Position numbers and translations under genes: made by a program. This document shows positions 8,436 to 15,734 of a stretch of 64,000 nt of DNA, piece by piece. The notes under the pieces are model-generated. The model did no database searches, was not told where the DNA came from, and worked only from the letters and a program-made list of their open reading frames with translations. Where the stretch lies: assembly GCA_034180455.1 (NCBI GenBank), contig JAXFOG010000021.1:124001-188000 (forward strand). Reading direction: 5' to 3'. How positions within the stretch are numbered: position 1 is the stretch's first letter; each line of letters starts with the position of its first letter. This stretch comes from JAAZPT01 sp034180455. Lineage in GTDB: Bacteria; Bacillota; Clostridia; Christensenellales; Aristaeellaceae.

Positions 8436-9743
8436 TTAATTATGACTTTCTTTTTTCTTTTTTACAAAATATAGCATTGTTACTATGCTGATAGCCAGCA
8501 AGCATACGTATAGCTTGATATCCGCATTATCGCCTGTCAATGGATACTGAGTTGGAACAAATTTATTTTCAAGTCTAATAGCTGAAGTAAACTCATTTGG
8601 GAAAGGATTACCACCTAAATAATATTTATCATCATCGCTAAGGCTGAAATCATAGCGCTTTTTATTTGCAGTTTCCCTATCTTTATACATATATACTGTG
8701 CAGGTGTAATGGTTTACTACTACGTCTACTATTATTTCTTGGTTTGAGATTTTAAGTGGTATACCAGTAGCAGGCTTTTCCTTTAATATATATCTATATA
8801 CTTTTATATCCCCATTATCGTTTGATTCACTATCTAGTATCTTATCGGTAAATTTATGCTGTTCCAATGATGGAAAAAGTGGCTTCTCTATGGAGGTAAT
8901 ATTGCCGTTGCTGTCATAGGTCTTGCTTATAGCTATAGGACGAGTAATATTTGTAAGTGCGTATGTTACAGCAGGATTTGCATGCAAAGTAAAGACCTTA
9001 CTGTATCTAAATGTGCCATCCAAAAATTTTGGATATTCTGCCAGTATTTGGCAACCTTCTTCATAGGAGCCAAAACCTTTTGTAGGGTCTTTATCTCCGT
9101 CGCTTTCCTGTGAGCATTTCCAGCCCGTAACTCTAGTTTCAGGATCATTTTTCCAATGAACCCATGAATCATACTCATCCATTTGCTTTATGAATTCCTC
9201 GTATGTAGTAGAAGGACACATTCCGTTCTCACATTCAAATTGGGAGGGCAAGACCTTGCGAACTCTGGCTGTCTGTACATGATCGCTACTCTGTATAGTG
9301 CCCCATTCATGCAAGAAAGCATAGTCAAAAAATTGATCTATCTCTTCTGCTCTTTTAACATCATCCTGTTGCATAACAAGGCTTGCCTTGCGAGCCAAAC
9401 GATTGAACTCAGGATCAACAAAATCCTCTGAGCTAAATGGTACATTATATCTATAATCTCCTAATCCCTTCTTCACTATTACATTTCGAGTCATTCCAAA
9501 GCTGTCCGTCACCATATATTTCTGGCTTGCTGTTCTGTCTGGAATCAGCTCAAAATGTAATGTGCCTTTTACCGTCTTACCTTGATAGCCTGATAGATCT
9601 ATCAGCTTGGTATACCACACCGATGCAGGAATGCTACCTAAGATATTAATATTTTCACTAGATAACGCTGCATAAGACACTGTTTGGCTTGATACCAATG
9701 CCATCGCCAATACCAGTACGATAAAAATTCTACAGATTTTCAT
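8436..9743 (-). CDS. Sortase-anchored surface protein, single-module member
   Basis: 435 residues. N-terminal signal peptide (about 1-25), one copy of the surface module shared with the two large proteins at 12.7-18.5 kb, then the sorting signal YPLTGD at about residue 400, a hydrophobic stretch and KKKKESHN. Shared module motifs: VWYTKLIDLSGYQG, KGTLHFELIPD, NVPFSSEDFVD, DYAFLHEWGT, WVHWKNDPETRVTGW, ITRPIAISKTYDSNGNITS and RYILKEKPATGIPL. The conserved Lys (WYTK), Glu (KEK) and Asn (LENKF, just before the sorting signal) are arranged as in pilin isopeptide domains; that resemblance is inference. An active sortase is not encoded in this window. Function in adhesion or wall structure is likely but not shown. 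Confidence 0.75.
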   Translation of the reverse strand: MKICRIFIVLVLAMALVSSQTVSYAALSSENINILGSIPASVWYTKLIDLSGYQGKTVKGTLHFELIPDRTASQKYMVTDSFGMTRNVIVKKGLGDYRYNVPFSSEDFVDPEFNRLARKASLVMQQDDVKRAEEIDQFFDYAFLHEWGTIQSSDHVQTARVRKVLPSQFECENGMCPSTTYEEFIKQMDEYDSWVHWKNDPETRVTGWKCSQESDGDKDPTKGFGSYEEGCQILAEYPKFLDGTFRYSKVFTLHANPAVTYALTNITRPIAISKTYDSNGNITSIEKPLFPSLEQHKFTDKILDSESNDNGDIKVYRYILKEKPATGIPLKISNQEIIVDVVVNHYTCTVYMYKDRETANKKRYDFSLSDDDKYYLGGNPFPNEFTSAIRLENKFVPTQYPLTGDNADIKLYVCLLAISIVTMLYFVKKKKESHN

Positions 9744-9794
9744 GATAATTCTCCTTTGATTAAAGCGCTCAAAATCTATTACATCTATTTATTA

Positions 9795-9823
9795 AATATA
9801 TAACATAATTGTAAATAATTCAA
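9795..9823 (-). promoter_or_regulatory. Promoter of the single-module surface protein
   Basis: Minus strand: TTGAAT at 9823-9818, 17-base spacer, TATATT at 9800-9795, about 50 bases before the ATG. An AAAGGAGA ribosome-binding site precedes the start. The rest of 9744-10064 (321 bases, very AT-rich) holds only this and the ferritin promoter. Confidence 0.5.
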
Positions 9824-9990
9824 TAGTAAATATTAAAATTTTTACTAATTTTAATAAAAAAAATTAAATATTTTATAAATATTGTTTTTTATTTGTAAAA
9901 TAGCCATAATTTCTGTACAAATTATTCATGCAAAAGCATTGGAATCCTAATAAATGAAAATATATAAATTCAGATCAGCTTAAATTTATG

Positions 9991-10018
9991 ATTACAAATT
10001 GTAAAAAGTGTTTATAAT
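9991..10018 (+). promoter_or_regulatory. Possible promoter of ferritin-ZIP operon
   Basis: ATTACA at 9991-9996, 16-base spacer, TATAAT at 10013-10018, then an AAGGAGA box before the ferritin ATG. The -35 match is weak. I see no clear Fur-type inverted repeat. Confidence 0.35.
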
Positions 10019-10064
10019 ATATATTGGATGCAAATCATCTAATAAACATACAAGGAGATTTATA

Positions 10065-10574
10065 ATGAACGAAAAAGTAGCAAAAATGATCAATGATCAG
10101 ATAAATTTTGAATTATTTTCAGCATATCTATATATGGATTTTGCTAATTATTATGCAGTAAAGGGCCTAGATGGTTTTGAAAACTGGTATATGATTCAGG
10201 CTAAGGAAGAAAGAGACCACGCAATGCTCTTATATCAGTATCTGCACAACAACGAAATGCCTGTAACATTTGAAGCAATAGATAAGCCAGAATGGACAAA
10301 GGGCGATGACCTAACTCCACTTAAGGAAGCTTTGAAGCACGAGAAGCTCGTTACAGAAAGAATACACGATATATATGTTGCAGCTTGCGAGGCAAAGGAT
10401 TTCCGTACAATGCAGGTGCTTGACTGGTTTGTAAAGGAGCAAGGCGAGGAAGAAAAGAATGCTTCTGACCTTATAAACAAGATGCAGCTGTTTGGCAACG
10501 AGGGCAAAGGCCTATACATGCTCAATAGCGAGCTTAAAGCTAGAGTATACACTGCTCCATCACTAGTACTGTAA
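10065..10574 (+). CDS. ftnA: Ferritin (FtnA type, non-haem)
   Basis: 169 residues, 24-mer-type iron-storage ferritin. Ferroxidase-centre residues are visible: Glu16 (NFELFSAY), Glu49 and His52 (AKEERDHA), Glu93 (KHEKL) and the Glu-rich EQGEEEK near 125-131. A Tyr at about 23 is also conserved. The start is the ATG at 10065 after AAGGAGATTTATA. An upstream in-frame ATG at 10008 has no ribosome-binding site and adds non-homologous residues. The gene is followed after seven bases by a ZIP metal transporter, so iron or zinc uptake and iron storage appear co-expressed. Confidence 0.95.
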   Translation: MNEKVAKMINDQINFELFSAYLYMDFANYYAVKGLDGFENWYMIQAKEERDHAMLLYQYLHNNEMPVTFEAIDKPEWTKGDDLTPLKEALKHEKLVTERIHDIYVAACEAKDFRTMQVLDWFVKEQGEEEKNASDLINKMQLFGNEGKGLYMLNSELKARVYTAPSLVL

Positions 10575-10581
10575 TAATACT

Positions 10582-11373
10582 ATGAACAGTGTAACATCTC
10601 ATCTAATATTAGGGTTGCTTTTGCCTTTTATAGGCACAACCCTAGGTTGCACAGTAATATTCTTTGTAAAGGATGAAATCAACCCACGTTTGCAAAAGGC
10701 TCTTCTAGGCTTTGCTGCTGGAGTAATGATAGCTGCTTCTGTATGGTCGTTGCTTATTCCAGCAATAGATATGGCAGCTGAGGCTGGGCAAACGGAATGG
10801 ATAGTGGCAGCGGTTGGCTTTCTAGTTGGCGTAGGATTCTTGCTTGTACTGGATATGGCAATCCCCCACCTTCATCTTAATGAAGATAAGCCCGAGGGGC
10901 CTCCATCTAGCCTAAGTAAGTCTTTTATGCTGATACTTGCAGTTACGTTGCATAATATTCCTGAGGGAATGGCTGTGGGCGTGGTACTGGCAGCTATGCT
11001 AAATGGCAGCGATCTTGTAACCCCTGCTGCAGCATTGACACTAGCTGCAGGCATAGCAATACAAAACTTTCCAGAAGGTGCAATAGTGTCTGCTCCTCTT
11101 GCATCAGGAGGAATGAAAAAGGGCAAAGCCTTTATGTATGGGGTTGGTTCTGGAATTGTGGAGCCAATTGGTGCAGTGCTGACTATATTACTTACTTCAT
11201 TTATCACTCCTGCTCTCCCATATTTTCTAGCATTTGCTGCTGGAGCAATGATATATGTAGTAGTGGAAGAGTTGATACCAGAATCTCAAGCCGGTGAGCA
11301 TAGTAACATAGGCACTATTGGCGTAGCACTTGGTTTTGCGCTTATGATGGTGCTGGATGTAGCGCTTGGATAA
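10582..11373 (+). CDS. ZIP family metal transporter
   Basis: 263 residues, about eight membrane segments. The metal-binding helix motifs of ZIP proteins are intact: TLHNIPEGMAVG in TM4 and IQNFPEGAIVSAPL in TM5. A short acidic/His loop (IPHLHLNEDKPEGPP) sits between TM3 and TM4. It belongs with GufA-like bacterial ZIPs that import Zn2+ and/or Fe2+. It is in an operon with ferritin, which makes iron a plausible substrate. A strong terminator follows. Confidence 0.92.
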   Translation: MNSVTSHLILGLLLPFIGTTLGCTVIFFVKDEINPRLQKALLGFAAGVMIAASVWSLLIPAIDMAAEAGQTEWIVAAVGFLVGVGFLLVLDMAIPHLHLNEDKPEGPPSSLSKSFMLILAVTLHNIPEGMAVGVVLAAMLNGSDLVTPAAALTLAAGIAIQNFPEGAIVSAPLASGGMKKGKAFMYGVGSGIVEPIGAVLTILLTSFITPALPYFLAFAAGAMIYVVVEELIPESQAGEHSNIGTIGVALGFALMMVLDVALG

Positions 11374-11386
11374 AATAATAAATATT

Positions 11387-11446
11387 GCGCATAGATTACT
11401 ATGCGCTTTTTTAAAGGCTTCACAGTACATTGTGAAGCCTTGTTTT
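11387..11446 (+). terminator. Double terminator after the ZIP gene
   Basis: First hairpin GCGCATAG / CTATGCGC with ATTA loop followed by TTTTTT (11387-11412). A second perfect 11-bp hairpin AAGGCTTCACA / TGTGAAGCCTT (11414-11441) is followed by GTTTTTATT. The second also lies just past the stop of the convergent MerR gene, although the T-rich side is on the plus strand. Confidence 0.88.
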
Positions 11447-12159
11447 TATTTGCAAAAACGTGCTATTGCCTTGCCTGCAAATTCAGCAGCTCCTTCGCCC
11501 GCGAACTCGTCTATATTTTTGCTAAATTCGCTATTGCTTTCATATAGCTTGCCTAGGCCAGCAAGTATCTCGTTTGTGCAAGCATAGTAGTTTGTAGTTA
11601 TAAAGTCTTGTAGCTTTTTTACTAAAGTTTGCGCTTCTTTGGACTCAGGTCCCCTTTGCTTTATATCAGCAAATTCTCTAAACAGCATCATAAGTTGCTG
11701 ATTTACAAGCTTAAAATCATCTTGGCTACGGCCCTTTTGCTTACTTTCAAATTCCTTATAGGCCTCTGTTTTCCCCCAGAGTTCCTTGGCGCGCTTTGAA
11801 TAATCCTCTATTTTTTCATCATTAAAAGCATTAAAATCCATATAATCTCCTCTCGACACTTTAATTTTCTTTGCCAAACTTATCAGATTTTCCAATCTAG
11901 CTTTTTTTAGCTCTAGAATTTCTATCTGCTCATCTATTGAAATATAGCCGTCTCTCATTATCTCAATTATAGATTTGAGTGGAAAATCCAACTCTCGTAA
12001 AAGCAGTATTCTCTGCAAACGTCTCATATCATCATCACTGTATAGTCTATACCCAGCTTCAGATCTAGTGGCTGGGCTAAGCAATCCGATATGATCATAG
12101 TATTGCAGTGTTCTTACGCTTATTCCTGCTATCTTGCTTACTGCCTTAACGGTTTTCAT
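11446..12159 (-). CDS. MerR family regulator with TipAS-type effector domain
   Basis: 237 residues. Residues 1-70 are a MerR winged helix (VSKIAGISVRTLQYYDHIGL, then GYRLYSDDDMRRLQRILLLR). A coiled-coil dimer helix follows at about 75-105, then a TipAS domain (AKELWGKTEAYKEFESKQKG, then a helical bundle to the end). TipAL/Mta-type regulators bind drug-like molecules and activate promoters with overlong spacers, including their own. Its own upstream region has exactly such a promoter (see 12181-12211). It is convergent with the ferritin-ZIP operon. The real target genes cannot be read from position alone. Confidence 0.9.
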   Translation of the reverse strand: MKTVKAVSKIAGISVRTLQYYDHIGLLSPATRSEAGYRLYSDDDMRRLQRILLLRELDFPLKSIIEIMRDGYISIDEQIEILELKKARLENLISLAKKIKVSRGDYMDFNAFNDEKIEDYSKRAKELWGKTEAYKEFESKQKGRSQDDFKLVNQQLMMLFREFADIKQRGPESKEAQTLVKKLQDFITTNYYACTNEILAGLGKLYESNSEFSKNIDEFAGEGAAEFAGKAIARFCK

Positions 12160-12180
12160 AATGCACCTCCCTTTAAGACT

Positions 12181-12211
12181 AATGTAAACTATTACGCAAA
12201 GTAAGTGTCAA
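12181..12211 (-). promoter_or_regulatory. MerR-type promoter/operator with 19-bp spacer
   Basis: Minus strand: TTGACA (12211-12206), a 19-base spacer, TACATT (12186-12181). Inside the spacer is the dyad TTAC-TTTGC-GTAA. A 19-bp spacer with a central dyad is the hallmark of MerR-family activated promoters, and the GGGAGG ribosome-binding site and merR ATG follow. This predicts autoactivation. Confidence 0.72.
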
Positions 12212-12218
12212 GAGTTTT

Positions 12219-12329
12219 TTATCTATATTCTCTCCACTTTGTGTCGCCTATGAATATAGCTAGCACAGAGCATACAATTATCGGTGCAAACATGGGATCT
12301 TTTAATATTTCTATAATAGAATCTATCAT
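12219..12329 (-). CDS. 36-residue hydrophobic peptide upstream of the MerR gene
   Basis: Found by reading the gap on the minus strand. An AGGAGG box lies nine bases before the ATG at 12329, and the frame closes with TAA at 12219. The peptide has one membrane segment (MFAPIIVCSVLAIFIGDTKW) with a short charged tail (REYR). It ends eight bases before the -35 of the merR promoter, so read-through into merR is possible. Size and shape recall small single-span membrane peptides, including Fst-type type I toxins; that similarity is weak and by eye only. Confidence 0.45.
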   Translation of the reverse strand: MIDSIIEILKDPMFAPIIVCSVLAIFIGDTKWREYR

Positions 12330-12637
12330 AATTTATAGCCTCCTATTTATTCCATGCTTGTATGATAATATAAATAGAGTCCAATAAAACTCTCTTATAG
12401 TTTTTATAATTATACTCCATATATTGCAATATATCCAAGCTTTTTTGTGTATATTTCATAGAAAAAAATGGGTTTTAGATCTTATAAAAATGCTTTTAAA
12501 AAAATTTTAGATGTAAAATAAAATTTATAATTGCCAAGATAACTTTTGAACTAAAAATCATATAAAATTTTTATCTATTTACAAATGGCTAAAAAAATAT
12601 TCAAAAATATTGGCTTTTTATTTTTCATGTAATTAAA
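12330..12637. other. AT-rich non-coding gap
   Basis: About 300 bases with long A and T runs and no supported gene or RNA. The plus-strand promoter of the first large surface protein starts at its right edge. Confidence 0.5.
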
Positions 12638-12665
12638 TTGACTTTATTACATTAATTGATATAAT
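12638..12665 (+). promoter_or_regulatory. Promoter of the 933-residue surface protein
   Basis: TTGACT at 12638-12643, 16-base spacer, TATAAT at 12660-12665 with an extended -10 TG. The stretch around the -35 (TTAAATTGACT) is the same as at the promoter of the paralogue at 15641. Confidence 0.75.
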
Positions 12666-12709
12666 TTAAATTGATTGTATTTAAATTACAACTAATTTTG
12701 AGGTGCATC

Positions 12710-15511
12710 GTGAGAAAAAATTTTTGTATATCTATTGCACTGTTGCTCGCAATAGTAATAAACATGTTTATTCCTTTTGCCGGCTCAGTTAATGCAGTAG
12801 CTGATGAAATCGACAAGTCAAAATTCGGAGAATATGATCCCAATATTTTAACAGCTTCTCGTCTTTCATTAGGGTTTGATGGTTCAGGTGGTGGCATTGT
12901 AGACCAGTATTGGTATACAAAGCTAATAAAATTGGATGGATATAATCAAAAAGATGTAAGTGGCACCTTGCATTATGAGATAGTGCCTGATTACAGAATT
13001 GATAATAAAAAGCCAATAGAATATCAAGTTACTGGAACATATCCAAGTAGCAAAGTAAATGTTACTATCCGTAGAGGTCGCATACGCAAGTATACCTATG
13101 ATGTACCTTTCAGCTCTAGCGACTTTGTAGACTCAAAATTTAATGAACTATGTGCTAATGCCAGCTCCGACTTTGGGCAGAATCATAAACGTAGCTGGAG
13201 CAACCCACCTATAGATTTTGGTCAAGCCCACGCTAAAAATTATGTTGATTTGTTTAATCATGCCTTTCTGCATGAATGGGGAACTATTATTGCAGAAGAC
13301 AATCCAGATAATTATGATGATATGGATCTAAAGATTTACAGAGTAGGTAAGGTTTCTCAAACGCATTTTAGCACAATACAAAATTATCTTAAATATGTTA
13401 AGCAAATGCGCGATAATAATTTATGGATAAATTGGAAAAATGACCCCGAAGCCTATGTTGCTGGATATAGATCGGATTGGAAGAGGTCTAATTCTCTCGA
13501 TGGGGAAGAAAACATTTATAGACGCCTAAGATCTACCGGAGCTAATGAAGAGCTTTTGGTAGATGCATCAAAAAACGAGGAGCATCTATCTGCCTACCCA
13601 TCTTTTAAAAATGGCACTATGGAATTTACGAAATTTCATACTATACCAGAATATTTTAAAAATGGGCCTTATACTGATAAGCGTATTGATAAATTGTATG
13701 CAATCACCCGTCCTATTGCTATCAACAAAAAATACGATAGCAATGGAAATATAACTTTATTAGAAAAGCCTTTATTTCCATCTGCATCAATGCCTAAATT
13801 TATTGCTGAGAACACATATTATTACAATCAGGATTATAAAGACGATCATAGCTATCGCCTTGATATATATCGCTACATACTTAGAGAGAAGCAACCCACA
13901 GGAATTCCTCTAAAGTGTGGTTATGAGCCTTATGTACTTGATGTAGTATATTCCAATGAGTATTTGGGAAAAGGGAAAATATATATTTATAAATTTGGAG
14001 AAGAATCTGACTATAAAAAATACTTTAGAACTTCGCCAGATATTAGATCAACTGTAGAGTACGGTCCATTTTGCAACGAGGTAAGCGAGAGAATACAAGT
14101 TGTAAACACCTATGGCGAGCCTAATCCCGAGCCTGATCCTACTCCAACTCCAGTTCCCACTGAAAGTACAGAGCCTGGTAATGGAGCAAAAGATCTATTG
14201 TCTTGGAAAATTGACTTTGGCCCTGGTGGAGGCGGTTTGGGAATTATATATCAAGTATGGTACACCAAGTTTATAGATATGCGAGGATATAAGGGCAGGA
14301 AGATATCGGGTACTTTACATTTTGAGCTTGTACCAGATACTACTGCTAATGAAGAGTATACTGTAAAAAGTTCAAATTATAACGAAAATTTCCCCGATGA
14401 TCCTTCCAACTACACCAAAGTGAAAGTAGTACCTGGAATAATGTCGTTTAAATATGATACGCCATTTAGCTCGGACGACTTTGTGGATGAAGAGTTTAAT
14501 AGACTAGTTACCGAGGCACGTTCAGATTTTACTTACTCATGGCAAAATGGTCAAAAGAAAACTGCCGACGATGTTCGTGCTGAGCATATGATAAGACTAT
14601 TTGATCACGCATTTTTGCATGAATGGGGCACAGTACTGTCTTCTCAAAATGAGGTTTACAGAGTAGGGAAAGTATTGCCATCTCACTTTTATAATCAAAA
14701 TGAATACAAAGAATATTGTAATAATATGGAGAATAGCCATCAATGGGTAAATTGGAAATATGATCCTGAAAAACATGTAACTGGCTATAAAGTATATCCG
14801 AGTGGCGCTGTTGACCTAGAACTTGAAGCAAAAGCAGATAGACCATTGATAAGGGATGATGAAACGATGACAATGCATCTTGCAACAATTTCGTCATTTA
14901 TAAATGGTGATATGAGCTTTACATCTCAATTTATAAATCGATATGATAATCTTAATTATAGGCTTCATGTGCTGACGCGTCCGATAGCTATAAGCAAAAC
15001 ATACGATGCAGCAGGAAATATTACATCAATAGAAAAGCCGCTGTTCCCATCTGTGCCATTATTGGATTTTTATGCAAAGCACAATGCAAAACTGTTCCCA
15101 GAAGATTTTTATGAAAATGGTGGCTATATTAAAGATATTGATGATTGTGACTATATATTTAGATACAAATTGATAGAAAGAGATGCAACAGGTGTTGATG
15201 TAACCCCAACAGATGAAGAAGTTATTGTAGAAGTTGCATATCAGCGTGGTTACTGGTATCATGAGCCAGCAATTAGAATGTATCAGAATGAAAAGAAAGC
15301 CAAGGAAAATCGTTATACATATAGGGTTAAGCCTGGTGATATTAAACCAATGGCAAATGAAACAACTGAAAGAGTTCGCCTTGCAAACCGTGTTAATTTA
15401 AAAGATTATCCACAGACTGGCGACAATAACCACGTATGGTTGTATCTTGCCTTAATAGGTGTAGCGCTTACCACTACACTACTTATAATTAGAAAGAGAA
15501 AGACAAATTAA
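12710..15511 (+). CDS. Sortase-anchored surface protein, two-module member A
   Basis: About 933 residues. Start taken at GTG 12710: a GAGGTG box precedes it, and the first residues then align with the paralogue at 15735 (RKNFCISIALLLAIVIN). Signal peptide 1-30, module 1 (about 45-470), a Pro/Thr linker (EPNPEPDPTPTPVPTE), module 2 (about 505-895), sorting signal YPQTGD at about 900, hydrophobic span and RKRKTN. Each module has WYTK, GTLH(Y/F)E, PFSS-DFVD, HAFLHEWGT, WKNDPE or WKYDPE, TRPIAI-KTYD and a Glu in Y-LREK or Y-LIER, ending with VVN or LAN. Lys/Glu/Asn spacing suggests isopeptide chemistry (inference). Probably wall-anchored stalk or adhesin. Confidence 0.78.
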   Translation: MRKNFCISIALLLAIVINMFIPFAGSVNAVADEIDKSKFGEYDPNILTASRLSLGFDGSGGGIVDQYWYTKLIKLDGYNQKDVSGTLHYEIVPDYRIDNKKPIEYQVTGTYPSSKVNVTIRRGRIRKYTYDVPFSSSDFVDSKFNELCANASSDFGQNHKRSWSNPPIDFGQAHAKNYVDLFNHAFLHEWGTIIAEDNPDNYDDMDLKIYRVGKVSQTHFSTIQNYLKYVKQMRDNNLWINWKNDPEAYVAGYRSDWKRSNSLDGEENIYRRLRSTGANEELLVDASKNEEHLSAYPSFKNGTMEFTKFHTIPEYFKNGPYTDKRIDKLYAITRPIAINKKYDSNGNITLLEKPLFPSASMPKFIAENTYYYNQDYKDDHSYRLDIYRYILREKQPTGIPLKCGYEPYVLDVVYSNEYLGKGKIYIYKFGEESDYKKYFRTSPDIRSTVEYGPFCNEVSERIQVVNTYGEPNPEPDPTPTPVPTESTEPGNGAKDLLSWKIDFGPGGGGLGIIYQVWYTKFIDMRGYKGRKISGTLHFELVPDTTANEEYTVKSSNYNENFPDDPSNYTKVKVVPGIMSFKYDTPFSSDDFVDEEFNRLVTEARSDFTYSWQNGQKKTADDVRAEHMIRLFDHAFLHEWGTVLSSQNEVYRVGKVLPSHFYNQNEYKEYCNNMENSHQWVNWKYDPEKHVTGYKVYPSGAVDLELEAKADRPLIRDDETMTMHLATISSFINGDMSFTSQFINRYDNLNYRLHVLTRPIAISKTYDAAGNITSIEKPLFPSVPLLDFYAKHNAKLFPEDFYENGGYIKDIDDCDYIFRYKLIERDATGVDVTPTDEEVIVEVAYQRGYWYHEPAIRMYQNEKKAKENRYTYRVKPGDIKPMANETTERVRLANRVNLKDYPQTGDNNHVWLYLALIGVALTTTLLIIRKRKTN

Positions 15512-15528
15512 AAAACTAGAGCGACAAT
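15434..15528 (+). repeat. 95-base exact direct repeat, copy 1
   Basis: Identical to 18402-18496. It covers the codons of the wall-anchor region, the stop codon and the first arm of the terminator. Confidence 0.95.
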
Positions 15529-15546
15529 GTATTGTCGCTCTTTTTT
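15519..15546 (+). terminator. Terminator of surface protein A
   Basis: Perfect 10-bp stem GAGCGACAAT / ATTGTCGCTC with a GT loop centre, followed by TTTTTT. Confidence 0.93.
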
Positions 15547-15640
15547 ATGCGCTTGCTTGTACATTAGCAGTGTAGTTCTACAGACAAACAATAAATTTCT
15601 AAAGTCTAACATTAAAGCATTATTGATTTTTTTGGTTAAA

Positions 15641-15670
15641 TTGACTTTTGGATCATTTACGATGTATAAT
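15641..15670 (+). promoter_or_regulatory. Promoter of the 914-residue surface protein
   Basis: TTGACT at 15641-15646, 18-base spacer, TATAAT at 15665-15670. The -35 context matches the paralogue's promoter. A CGGAG box precedes the ATG at 15735. Confidence 0.72.
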
Positions 15671-15734
15671 TAATTTAAATGGATATTTTTATACCAGTCA
15701 ACTATAAAACTAAATTTGTGTGTCGGAGTAAATC

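Noticed and set aside
12205..12387. 60-residue plus-strand frame
   Set aside because: It runs across the merR promoter and is antisense to the 36-residue ORF with a strong ribosome-binding site.
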